A stretch of 32,687 nt of DNA, from assembly GCA_964573885.1 (NCBI GenBank), contig CAZNLL010000029.1, positions 1 through 32,687 on the forward strand. The letters are read 5' to 3'. Source of the DNA: CAZNLL01 sp964573885. Its GTDB lineage: Bacteria > Desulfobacterota > DSM-4660 > Desulfatiglandales > Desulfatiglandaceae. Below, piece after piece: positions 24,682 to 32,341 of this stretch. Below the pieces are notes generated by a model. That model saw only the letters and a list, made by a program, of their open reading frames with translations, did not search any database and had not been told where the DNA came from. Both the position numbers and the translations under genes were made by a program. The stretch's first letter is position 1, and each line of letters starts with the position of its first letter.

Positions 24682-25674
24682 TCAAACCTCTTTTGCCATC
24701 TTTTCAAGAAGTTGGCGGTAAAACCGGTAATGGTCAAAGGGGATATTGGTCCGCGGCCTGTCGTCCAGGCAGGGGAGGTAGCGGCCCTTTTCAAGGAGGG
24801 GCGGCACGGTGGCCTCCACGGTGCGGCGAACGTCCTCCTCGCCCCGGCTCAATGCTGCGGCGTCGATACCGCCGATGAGAGAGACCTGAGTGCCATATTC
24901 GCGACGAAGCCTGTTATATTCCATGCCTGCACTCATGATATTGCTTATCCAGAAACAGTTGATGCCTGCATCCACCAGGGAGGGTAAAAGGGGTGCAAGG
25001 TTTCCCCCGGTGGTGCACAGGATGCGGAGTGGGACCTGGAATTTTTGGAGTAGGGCCATGACCTTTTTATATCCGGGGATGGCGAAATGCTCAAACAAGG
25101 CCGGGGAAATGACGGGCCCCGTGTTGGAGGCGATGGGTTCATAAAAGGAGGCATAGTCCACCGAGACCTGTGAGAGGACCCGCTCCAGACAGACACAGTA
25201 AAAATCCGTGGTCCGCTCAACAAGATCTTCCACCACATGAGGCTCTTTCATGAGGGCCTTGCAGGCGGCCACAAAAGACTGCCAGTCTCCCACACCGAGC
25301 ATCTGCAAGAGGCCGCCCCCCGAGGCATCCATATAAACAATCCGGCCTTCTTGTTCAAGGCGTCTGGTTCGTTCCACAAATTCCGGATCGTAGCGGGCGG
25401 GGTCATCCGGATCGTAATGGCGGTCAAAAGCATCAGGGTCCAGGAGCAGATCGGGTGCCATTTGGAAAAAGGGAAAGCTCCGGAGCATGAGACCCACGGA
25501 ATGGTGGGTCTCCAGATGGAAATACTCTTTAAATGACACATCCTTGGGCAGGCCTTGCCCGTACCAGCGCTGCAGCGTGTCTTCATCCGGTTCAAGGTCA
25601 AAGAAGGGAAACCGGTCAGCCCCTTCTCCAGTAAGGGTTTGAAGAAACCGTTTCTTTTCCGTGACCATGGCCAT
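24682..25674 (-). CDS. URO-D-fold protein (uroporphyrinogen decarboxylase / corrinoid methyltransferase family)
   Basis: The 330-residue protein has the uroporphyrinogen-decarboxylase-like fold shared by HemE and by MtaA/CmuA methylcobamide:CoM methyltransferases. Seen are a central YASFYEPIASNTGPVISPALFEHF, PLRILCTTGGNLAPLLP and WISNIMSAGMEYNRLRREYG, then GGIDAAALSRG. HemE's N-terminal active-site region (RxPVWxMRQAGR) is absent, so it is not a heme enzyme. The zinc-binding HxC expected in MtaA appears as LRILCTTGG, with cysteine but no histidine two before it. The frame is open to 25761; the ATG at 25674 follows GGGAGG and is chosen. The substrate is unknown, perhaps a methylated or methoxylated compound. 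Confidence 0.7.
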   Translation of the reverse strand: MAMVTEKKRFLQTLTGEGADRFPFFDLEPDEDTLQRWYGQGLPKDVSFKEYFHLETHHSVGLMLRSFPFFQMAPDLLLDPDAFDRHYDPDDPARYDPEFVERTRRLEQEGRIVYMDASGGGLLQMLGVGDWQSFVAACKALMKEPHVVEDLVERTTDFYCVCLERVLSQVSVDYASFYEPIASNTGPVISPALFEHFAIPGYKKVMALLQKFQVPLRILCTTGGNLAPLLPSLVDAGINCFWISNIMSAGMEYNRLRREYGTQVSLIGGIDAAALSRGEEDVRRTVEATVPPLLEKGRYLPCLDDRPRTNIPFDHYRFYRQLLEKMAKEV

Positions 25675-25730
25675 ACCCGCCTCCCTTCTTATTTTACCGA
25701 ATACCTTTCCTCTTTCATGCGGCCCTGCCT

Positions 25731-25757
25731 GGCATGGAGGGGAAGATCCCCCATGCC
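25731..25757. repeat. Hairpin in the divergent leader between URO-D-fold and siroheme genes
   Basis: GGCATGG-A-GGG and CCCCCATGCC form about ten pairs with one bulged A and a GAAGAT loop. It lies about 55 bp upstream of the minus-strand gene at 25674. A weak plus-strand promoter candidate is TTGATT (25783-25788) with TATTGT (25806-25811), spacer 17. Confidence 0.35.
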
Positions 25758-25954
25758 CCAATCTAGGGAAGAAGCCTGAGCCTTGATTTTATGTGATGTA
25801 TGCCCTATTGTCATCTTTGAAAAGGGCATGGGAGTGTATTTGAAAAGGGTTTTTCACTCGCCCGAAAAAGGTCCTATGGCTGAGAGGCCGGTGGTCGTAT
25901 AAAACCAAATATTAGGGGTGGGTATAAAAGCGGGTGGTAGGAAAGGAGATGTCT

Positions 25955-26608
25955 ATGGGTGAGCATCTGGATGGCGCCATTTTGCAGCGGGACAAGGAGA
26001 CCTATGCCATTGTCCCCCGGACCCCTGTGGGGATGGTGACCCCACAGGTCTTGGAGACCATCGCCCGGGTGGTAAAAAAGTATGAGATTCCCGTTATAAA
26101 GATTACCTCGGGCCAGCGCATGGCCCTGGTGGGGCTCAAAGAGGGGGATGTGGCACCGGCCTGGAAGGACCTTGGACTGGATATAGGACGAGCCACGGAG
26201 CTTTGTGTCCATTACGTGCAGGCGTGTCCGGGAACGGCTGTGTGTCGTTTCGGGGTACAGGATTCCCTGGGTCTGGGCTTGGAAGTGGAAAAGCTTTTTG
26301 CCGGGTTGGAACTGCCTGCAAAGGTCAAGTTCGGCATTTCAGGGTGTCCCATGTGCTGCGGTGAGAGCTATGTTCGGGACGTGGGCGTGCTGGGTAAAAA
26401 GAAGGGGTGGACCGTCATATTCGGGGGCAACGGCGGGGGCCGGCCACGCATCGGGGATGTCCTGGCTGAAGATCTGGGCATGGAGGAGGTCATAGATCTA
26501 AGCAAGCGATGCCTCGAATATTACGCGGCCAACGGCAAGAAAAAGGAGCGTACATCCCGGTTCATAGAACGGATCGGTATTGATGCCTTTAAGGCGGCCG
26601 TCCTCTAA
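25955..26608 (+). CDS. Small siroheme/[4Fe-4S] nitrite-sulfite reductase-family protein
   Basis: The 217-residue protein is a single nitrite/sulfite-reductase half: a ferredoxin-like N-terminal part (YAIVPRTPVGMVTPQVLETIARVV) and a siroheme/[4Fe-4S] part with C91 and C97 (CPGTAVC), then C131 and C135 (CPMCC), an additional C134, and IFGGNGGGRPRIG. Its size is close to the small assimilatory-type, low-spin sulfite reductase I remember from Desulfovibrio. A siroheme-containing reductase acting on sulfite, or a related electron-transfer protein, are both possible. GGAAAGGAG at 25940-25948 is followed at once by an ATG at 25949; the ATG at 25955 has the better spacing and is chosen. It stands alone in the plus direction. 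Confidence 0.8.
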   Translation: MGEHLDGAILQRDKETYAIVPRTPVGMVTPQVLETIARVVKKYEIPVIKITSGQRMALVGLKEGDVAPAWKDLGLDIGRATELCVHYVQACPGTAVCRFGVQDSLGLGLEVEKLFAGLELPAKVKFGISGCPMCCGESYVRDVGVLGKKKGWTVIFGGNGGGRPRIGDVLAEDLGMEEVIDLSKRCLEYYAANGKKKERTSRFIERIGIDAFKAAVL

Positions 26609-26647
26609 TACCGCACCGGAATGGGATGGGGGCCCCTTGAAAGAAGA

Positions 26648-27391
26648 TCAGGCCTCGGCCAGGACCTCCTGGATGCGTTTTTTCATGGCCTCTACATGGG
26701 TTCCTTCCCAGTAGATCCTATGACAGGGCCTGCAGATGGAGAAGGCATGGCAACGGGCCCTGACTTTTGGTGGGATTCTGTCTAAAATGTCCGCTTTACT
26801 CACCGGTTCCAGGGAATTGTTGCACACAAGGCATCTGGAAAAGGGTTTGACCCGGGATTTGATATGCAGTGATTCCAGGATCCGTCTCACCTCCTTCTCG
26901 GCCTCCCCGGGCCTTATCAGGATCCCGTGGGTCACCTCCTTGCGTTTGAGCAGTTTGCGGCTCATGGTAAGGATGATCCTCTTTTCTCTCTTGCTGATCT
27001 CCACAATTCTTCCGGGGTGGAGATCCGGGTTGAACTCTACATCAAAGCCCAGGGCCCTCATCAACTTGACCACTTGACCCAGGTTGTTATCCGCTATAAA
27101 GCGGGTCCGGCGGAGGGGGAGGTTTCTCAACCGGGTAACCTCTGCGATATCGAGGCGTTCAAACACGGGGTACACGCTCACCCTGTCCCCGGGGCAAAGG
27201 AGATATCGGAAATCCACGGATTCACCGTTTACCAGGATCAGGTCGACCTCGGTGTGGGGTACACCCAGGGACTCGATCATGTCTTTTATAGACCTCTTTC
27301 CCTGAAAGGTGACCTCAAAATCCTTCTTTTGCCTGTCTCTCGGCAAGAGGTCGTTTAATTCTTCATAAAACCTGAATATGGCTGTGCTCAT
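26648..27391 (-). CDS. Mut7-C RNase-domain protein with ubiquitin-like N-terminus
   Basis: The 247-residue protein has an N-terminal ThiS/MoaD-like (Mut7-C ubiquitin) half, with a beta-grasp pattern (RFYEELNDLLP, VTFQGKRSIKDMIESLGVPHTEVDLILVNGESV). The Mut7-C RNase half (RFIADNNLGQVVKLMRALGFDVEF, IILTMSRKLLKR) and a C-terminal zinc ribbon (CLVC and CRPC) follow. The usual Mut7-C order is retained. The frame runs open to 27583; the ATG at 27391 is chosen because the homologous part starts there. The physiological role of this family is unclear. It diverges from the HgdB-like operon across a 209-bp gap. Confidence 0.8.
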   Translation of the reverse strand: MSTAIFRFYEELNDLLPRDRQKKDFEVTFQGKRSIKDMIESLGVPHTEVDLILVNGESVDFRYLLCPGDRVSVYPVFERLDIAEVTRLRNLPLRRTRFIADNNLGQVVKLMRALGFDVEFNPDLHPGRIVEISKREKRIILTMSRKLLKRKEVTHGILIRPGEAEKEVRRILESLHIKSRVKPFSRCLVCNNSLEPVSKADILDRIPPKVRARCHAFSICRPCHRIYWEGTHVEAMKKRIQEVLAEA

Positions 27392-27452
27392 GGGTGTTGC
27401 CACCCCCCAGGAAAAGCATAGCAATCTCCCTGTATATCTGACAACCCCTCGA

Positions 27453-27473
27453 AAAGGCCGACTCCGGGCCTTT
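27453..27473. terminator. Hairpin in the Mut7-C leader
   Basis: AAAGGCC (27453-27459) and GGCCTTT (27467-27473) are perfect inverted copies around a 7-bp loop. Read on the minus strand it is followed by TTTTCG, so it could attenuate transcription before the Mut7-C gene. Confidence 0.3.
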
Positions 27474-27500
27474 CCATCAAAATGCGCTCTCTTCAACCCC

Positions 27501-27540
27501 CGCTCTTCAGACAAAGCCGCCCTTGCACCGGAGAAGAGCG
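27501..27540. promoter_or_regulatory. Operator candidate upstream of the HgdB-like operon
   Basis: CGCTCTTC (27501-27508) and GAAGAGCG (27533-27540) form a perfect 8-bp inverted repeat with a 24-bp centre. Its right arm ends 5 bp before a -35-like hexamer. The wide spacing could bind two dimers or form a hairpin. Confidence 0.35.
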
Positions 27541-27545
27541 ATCCC

Positions 27546-27574
27546 TTGACCAACCCCTCCACAAGAGGTAAAAA
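27546..27574 (+). promoter_or_regulatory. Promoter of the HgdB-like operon
   Basis: TTGACC (27546-27551), a 17-bp spacer and TAAAAA (27569-27574) lie about 27 bp upstream of the first codon. The -35 fits five of six consensus bases, the -10 four of six. Confidence 0.4.
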
Positions 27575-27600
27575 GGAAGACAAGGTTTATTAGGGCTGAT

Positions 27601-28701
27601 ATGTCGGGCAGCAAGGAAATTCTCAAGCACCTCAGGGCCGAGGAGCTGGATCCCGATGGAGGGCCGCTCATAGGCTGGACCTGTACCTATCTGCCCCTGG
27701 AAATCCTGGAAGCAGGAGGGCTTCATCCCTGCCGCATCCTTCCCGAGCCCTCCTCGGACGGGGCCGATGCATACCTGGACCCCAATTTTTGCCCCCTGGT
27801 GAAAACCGCCCTGGGGGCGGCCCTTGAAGGTGCCTATGCCTCCCTTGAAGGGCTGGTCATCCTCAACACCTGTGATGGCATGCGCCGGCTCTATGACGCC
27901 TGGAAGCATTATTGCCCTCCTTCCTTTACTTTTTTTCTGGACCTGCCCCGGAATATAACCCCCCGGTCTCTAAGCTATTTCAGGGATACGCTGGAGAACT
28001 TCAAGAAAACCGTTGAAGGGCATTTCCATATCAGGATTACCCGAAGCGACCTGGTTCAAGCCCTTGAGGAGAGTAACGAAATCAGGGCCCTTTTCAGGCG
28101 ACTCCTCATCTTGAAGGGCCGGGGGGATCCTCCTCTGTCCCAGGGGGATATCTTGGATGTCTTTTTTCAGGGATGGCGCCTGCCCAAAAGGCGTTTTAGG
28201 GAGGCTCTCAGAGAAATGGTGGACCAGCTGGAAAAAGAACCTCCAAGGCCTTCGCAGGGACCCAAGGTCGTTGTCACGGGATCCTTTCTGGAGGGACGGG
28301 CCGTTATAGACCTTGTGGAAGAACTGGGCGGAGACGTGGCCGGATCGGACCTGTGTACGGGGGGCCGTCTCATCCAGGAGGTCTCCCCCTCCTCAGACCC
28401 GCTTGCCGCCTTGAGTGAGGCCTATCTCACGAGACCGCCCTGTGCCAGGATGCAGGATATGGAAAGGCGTATCTCTTTTATTATGGGGGAGGTCCAGGAA
28501 AAGGGCGCCCGGGGCGTGATTTTCCATGCCCTTAAATTCTGTGACCCCTATCTCTATGAGGCCCCGGCCCTGGGCGAGGCCCTCCGGCAAATAGGGATCC
28601 CTTTCCTTTTTATTGAAGGGGATTACCGGGGCCGGGTCTCCGGGGGGGCCAGGACCCGGGTTCAGGCCTTTTTAGAGATGTTGGAGGGATATGAACCTTA
28701 A
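27601..28701 (+). CDS. 2-hydroxyacyl-CoA dehydratase / benzoyl-CoA reductase-type subunit (HgdB family), first
   Basis: The 366-residue iron-sulfur protein belongs to the HgdB/BcrC/BzdN superfamily. Cysteines in conserved surroundings are C64 (FCPLVKT), C91 (NTCDGMRRLYD), C252 (SDLCTGGR), C281 (RPPCARM) and C314 (KFCDPYLYE). C64, C91 and C314 would hold one cubane; C252 and C281 sit where cysteines occur in BcrC-like and double-cubane proteins. The protein receives electrons from the ATPase activator encoded two genes on. The substrate cannot be told: hydroxyacyl-CoA, an aromatic acyl-CoA, or a small molecule, as in double-cubane reductases. It overlaps the next gene by 11 bp. Confidence 0.85.
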   Translation: MSGSKEILKHLRAEELDPDGGPLIGWTCTYLPLEILEAGGLHPCRILPEPSSDGADAYLDPNFCPLVKTALGAALEGAYASLEGLVILNTCDGMRRLYDAWKHYCPPSFTFFLDLPRNITPRSLSYFRDTLENFKKTVEGHFHIRITRSDLVQALEESNEIRALFRRLLILKGRGDPPLSQGDILDVFFQGWRLPKRRFREALREMVDQLEKEPPRPSQGPKVVVTGSFLEGRAVIDLVEELGGDVAGSDLCTGGRLIQEVSPSSDPLAALSEAYLTRPPCARMQDMERRISFIMGEVQEKGARGVIFHALKFCDPYLYEAPALGEALRQIGIPFLFIEGDYRGRVSGGARTRVQAFLEMLEGYEP

Positions 28702-29941
28702 GAACGGAAACAGGGGCTTCATAAGGGGGCTGGTACACCGGCCCCTCACCTATAGGGTGCTGAGGCCTCTTCTGGATCTTTTGACCCTAAGGGAGGAGAA
28801 CCAGGCCTTTAGGATATGGATTCACTTTATCCTGGAGGTGACAAGAAAGGCCTATGGACGGAAGGGACCTGTGGTGTGGATGAATGCCTTTACCCCCACG
28901 GAAATGGTCTACGGCCTGGGAGCGGTCCCCTTTATGCCGGAAATCATCGCCTCTCTTGTGGCATACATGGGCCAGAGCCGCCGGCCCATTGCCCTGGCCG
29001 ATTCCCGGGTGTCCACGGATGTGTGCTCTTTCTACCGGTGCGCCCTGGGACTTGTCCTGGAAGGGTATCTGCCCAAGCCGGATCTGATCCTTTCCACCTC
29101 CTATCTCTGCGACGGGGCCAATAAGTTCTTTCACGACCTGAGCCGGATTTATGGATGCCCCCATCTCATGTTGGACCCTCCTTACAATGACGATCCTCAG
29201 GGCCGGCGCTACATGGTCGGTCAGATCCGGGATGCGGCCGAAGAGATGACCCGAATCCTGGGGCTTTCCTGGAATCACGAGGCCCTGGCCCGGGCCTTGG
29301 TCCTCTCAAACCAGGCCAGGAGGTACATGGTCGGCATAAACAAGTTGCGCCGGGCCGCTCCCAGTCCCTTTCCCGGGAGTGAGGGCCTCAGTTATCTGGC
29401 GGGCATGAATTTTTATTCCCTGGGTTCGAGCATGGGGTTGACCTTTTATGGGTACCTTCACCAGGAACTCAAGAGGCGGGTGGCCCGAAACCGGGGATAT
29501 CTCCCGCAGGAGGTATACAGGATCCTTTGGCTCCACCATATTCGCCCCTATTACAGAAACGACATCTTTGATTTCCTGGGCCGGCAAAAGGCGGCGGTGT
29601 CTTTTGAGGAGCCCAACTATCTCTACTGGCCCTATCTGGATCCCCACAAGCCGTGGGAGGCCCTGGCCGAAAAGATTCTTTCAAATATATGGGCGGGGCC
29701 CCTTGAAAGGCGGATAAGGGCCATCGAGCAAATAGTGGAGGATTATGGGATTGACGGCGTCATACACTTCTCCCACTGGGGATGCAGGCAATCGTGCGGG
29801 GGGGCGGGGGTTATCGGCGACCGGCTCAAGGATAAGGGCATTCCTTATATTATTCTCCCCGGGGACGGCGCAGACCCGGATAACTACTCGCCGGGACAGA
29901 CCAGGACCAGGGTACAGGCCCTGGTGGAGATGTTGGGATAG
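28691..29941 (+). CDS. 2-hydroxyacyl-CoA dehydratase / benzoyl-CoA reductase-type subunit (HgdB family), second
   Basis: The 416-residue partner subunit is again of the HgdB family, closer to the larger BcrB/BadE-like kind. Conserved parts are WMNAFTPTEMVYGLGAVPF near residues 58-76, C112 and C117 (DVCSFYRCALG), C140 (SYLCDGANKFFHD) and C365 and C369 (SHWGCRQSCGGAG). C112 or C117, C140 and C365 would form the expected cubane site, leaving additional cysteines. It starts inside the previous gene (ATG at 28691), implying translational coupling and a stoichiometric complex. The C-terminal repeat GQTRTRVQALVEMLG parallels GARTRVQAFLEMLEG of the first subunit, showing that both come from one ancestor. 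Confidence 0.85.
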   Translation: MNLKNGNRGFIRGLVHRPLTYRVLRPLLDLLTLREENQAFRIWIHFILEVTRKAYGRKGPVVWMNAFTPTEMVYGLGAVPFMPEIIASLVAYMGQSRRPIALADSRVSTDVCSFYRCALGLVLEGYLPKPDLILSTSYLCDGANKFFHDLSRIYGCPHLMLDPPYNDDPQGRRYMVGQIRDAAEEMTRILGLSWNHEALARALVLSNQARRYMVGINKLRRAAPSPFPGSEGLSYLAGMNFYSLGSSMGLTFYGYLHQELKRRVARNRGYLPQEVYRILWLHHIRPYYRNDIFDFLGRQKAAVSFEEPNYLYWPYLDPHKPWEALAEKILSNIWAGPLERRIRAIEQIVEDYGIDGVIHFSHWGCRQSCGGAGVIGDRLKDKGIPYIILPGDGADPDNYSPGQTRTRVQALVEMLG

Positions 29942-29944
29942 ACG

Positions 29945-30763
29945 ATGGCTGGATCCGTATTTGCAGGTGTAGACATAGGGTCGCTCTCGGCCGAAGCCCT
30001 CCTCCTTGGAGAAGACGGGGTCCTGGCCTACGCCATAACAGCCACCGGGGCTTATCCGGAGCAGGCCGCCCGAAGGTGCCTCGGAGAGGCCCTGGACCGG
30101 GGCGGAGTCAGGGAAGAAGCGCTCTCGCGGGTGGTGGCCACCGGGTACGGCCGGATCAGGGTTCCCTTTGCGGGGAGAGAAGTGACGGAGATTACCTGTC
30201 ACGGCCGGGGGGCTCACTATCTTTTCCCCGGGACCCACACGGTGATTGATATCGGCGGTCAGGACAGCAAGGTCATCACCCTGGATGATCAGGGGAGGGT
30301 TACCGATTTCATGATGAACGACAAATGCGCTGCAGGGACAGGGCGCTTTTTGGAAGTCATGGCCGCCGCCCTGGAAACCGATCTGGAGGATATGGGGCGA
30401 CGGTCCCTGGAGGCCAAAAAGGGCGTATCCATCAGCAGCATGTGCACGGTCTTTGCCGAGTCGGAGGTGGTTTCCCTCATTGCGGAGGGACACCGGGGAG
30501 AAGAGATTATCAGGGGCATTCACGAGGCCATATCCCGGAGGATCTTCAGAATGACCAAGCGCCTTCGGGTGAGGGGAGAGATCACCTTTAGCGGCGGCGT
30601 GGCCAAAAACCGGGGGATCGCAAAGGCCCTGAGAAACCTATTCGGAATGGAACTGAACATTCCTCAAGAACCTCAAGTGGTAGGGGCCCTGGGCGCAGCT
30701 CTCTGCGCCAGGGACATGGGCCCAAAGGGGGGAGACGGGTCTTTTAGACCAAGACCTCTTTAA
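29945..30763 (+). CDS. ATPase activator of 2-hydroxyacyl-CoA dehydratase / benzoyl-CoA reductase (HgdC/BadF/BcrA family)
   Basis: The 272-residue ASKHA-fold ATPase shows GVDIGSLSAEALLL at the N-terminus, VIDIGGQDSKVI near 100, the cluster cysteines C128 (NDKCAAGTGRF) and C167 (SSMCTVFAESEV), and GGVAKNRGIAKAL near 220. As in HgdC, a homodimer would share one [4Fe-4S] cluster between the two Cys pairs and drive an electron into the partner reductase with ATP. It follows the second subunit after 3 bp. Only one activator is encoded, unlike class I benzoyl-CoA reductase, which has two different ones. Confidence 0.92.
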   Translation: MAGSVFAGVDIGSLSAEALLLGEDGVLAYAITATGAYPEQAARRCLGEALDRGGVREEALSRVVATGYGRIRVPFAGREVTEITCHGRGAHYLFPGTHTVIDIGGQDSKVITLDDQGRVTDFMMNDKCAAGTGRFLEVMAAALETDLEDMGRRSLEAKKGVSISSMCTVFAESEVVSLIAEGHRGEEIIRGIHEAISRRIFRMTKRLRVRGEITFSGGVAKNRGIAKALRNLFGMELNIPQEPQVVGALGAALCARDMGPKGGDGSFRPRPL

Positions 30764-30826
30764 AAGGCCGGAAAGGCTTGAAAAGGGGTTGAAAGAGGAC
30801 GTTATTTCCAATAGGGGGTGATTCAT

Positions 30827-32275
30827 ATGGTCGTCAGTCAAGAAATGAGAACCAATGCATGGAGCAAGGTGGTGGATATGGTTGTCCGCATTGCAGACAA
30901 GAGGCCTGTGATGAGATTTCTGGTGAAAAAGGCCGAAAACAAGCTTTGGTCGGGCATCGTGGAGGAGGAGGCAGACAGTATCAAGCCCGCCCAGGAACTC
31001 AAGTTCGCCTTTGTGAGAAACCTCCTCAGGACCACGGAAAACCATCTCAACAGGGGCATCATGAGCAAATCGGTGTTTCACAAGATGGTGAAGGTCTTTG
31101 TGAGGAACGTCTTTGTAGAGGATATTTCAGAGAGGGATATGTTGAGGGAGGACAGAAAAGAGGTCGTCCATCCCAGTTTTCTCGTGGTGAGTCCCACCCA
31201 GCTCTGTAACCTCCACTGTACGGGCTGCTACGCAAGCAGTGCAAATACCACCCGGTCCTCGCTCCCCTACGGCGTTGTGGAGCGGATTGTTCAAGAAAAG
31301 GTAAGGCTGTGGCATTCCCGTTTTACGGTCATATCCGGGGGGGAGCCTTTCCTGTGGAAGTCTGAAGGCAAAGGAATCATCGACCTCGCCAAGGAGAATA
31401 ACGACAATTTCTTCATGGTCTATACCAACGGGACCCTCATCACCGAGGCACTGGCCCGGCAGATGGCGGAGGCGGGAAATGTGACGCCCGCCATATCCGT
31501 GGAGGGCTTTGAGGAACAGACCGATAAAAGACGGGGTCAGGGAACGCACAAGAAGATTATGCAGGCCTTTAAGCACCTGAGAAAGGCGGGGGTGCCCTTT
31601 GGCATATCCGTGCAGGCCACCAAGGACAACTGGGACGAGGTGACCGGTCGCGACTTCCTCCGGTTTTATTTTGATGAGCAGGGCGTTTTTTACGGATGGC
31701 TCTTCCAGTATATGCCCATTGGAAGGAGTTACACCCTGGGGAATATGGTGAGCCCCGAAGCGCGCCTCGAGATGTTTAAAAGAAACGTGTGGGCCATCAA
31801 GGAAGGGGGATATAACTACATTGACTTCTGGAATCAGGGGGTCATGACGGACGGGTGCCTGGCCGCAGGCCGCATGGGCGGCTACCTCTATATCGACTGG
31901 AACGGAAATATCATGCCCTGTGTCTTTATCCCCTATTACCAGGACAACATTGTGGATATCTACGAGAGGGGGGGGACCCTTAATGACGTGCTCTACTCCC
32001 CTTATTTCAAAGAGATCAGGAAGTGGCAGCACACATATGCCTACGGCAAGCCGGCCCCGGAGAGGGATAATCTCATCCTGCCTTGCCCCATCCGGGATCA
32101 CCACGAGGCCATCTACGCCATCTTAAAGGAGGATTACCCGGTCAACCCGTCGGACGAGGCGGCCAAGGAATCCGTTGAGGACGAGGCCTATCACCAGGGA
32201 TTGATGGCCTATGACCGGAGTCTGCGAGAGGTGATCGATCCGCTCTGGCAGCAAGAGTATAAGAAGTCGGCCTGA
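30827..32275 (+). CDS. Radical SAM / SPASM-like protein
   Basis: The 482-residue protein has an N-terminal helical region of about 115 residues, then the radical SAM motif C127, C131, C134 (CNLHCTGC), SGGEPF, a TIM-barrel-like middle, and a C-terminal cysteine-rich part with TDGCLAAGR, GNIMPCVFIPY and LPCPIRDHH. The last three resemble a SPASM-type auxiliary cluster, so a peptide- or protein-modifying role is possible, but no precursor peptide was found. A GTG at 30818 is open, but the ATG at 30827 follows AGGGGGTG and is preferred. It follows the HgdB-like operon after 63 bp and may be cotranscribed. Confidence 0.8.
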   Translation: MVVSQEMRTNAWSKVVDMVVRIADKRPVMRFLVKKAENKLWSGIVEEEADSIKPAQELKFAFVRNLLRTTENHLNRGIMSKSVFHKMVKVFVRNVFVEDISERDMLREDRKEVVHPSFLVVSPTQLCNLHCTGCYASSANTTRSSLPYGVVERIVQEKVRLWHSRFTVISGGEPFLWKSEGKGIIDLAKENNDNFFMVYTNGTLITEALARQMAEAGNVTPAISVEGFEEQTDKRRGQGTHKKIMQAFKHLRKAGVPFGISVQATKDNWDEVTGRDFLRFYFDEQGVFYGWLFQYMPIGRSYTLGNMVSPEARLEMFKRNVWAIKEGGYNYIDFWNQGVMTDGCLAAGRMGGYLYIDWNGNIMPCVFIPYYQDNIVDIYERGGTLNDVLYSPYFKEIRKWQHTYAYGKPAPERDNLILPCPIRDHHEAIYAILKEDYPVNPSDEAAKESVEDEAYHQGLMAYDRSLREVIDPLWQQEYKKSA

Positions 32276-32306
32276 CCCGGCAGGGCCTTCAAGAAATGTG
32301 GGGATT

Positions 32307-32333
32307 CGCGGGTCTTACAGGCGGATAACCGCG
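32307..32333. terminator. Weak hairpin between convergent genes
   Basis: CGCGG (32307-32311) and CCGCG (32329-32333) could pair around a 17-nt loop in the 66-bp gap between the converging stops. There is no T-run, so support is low. Confidence 0.2.
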
Positions 32334-32341
32334 TCTCCTCT

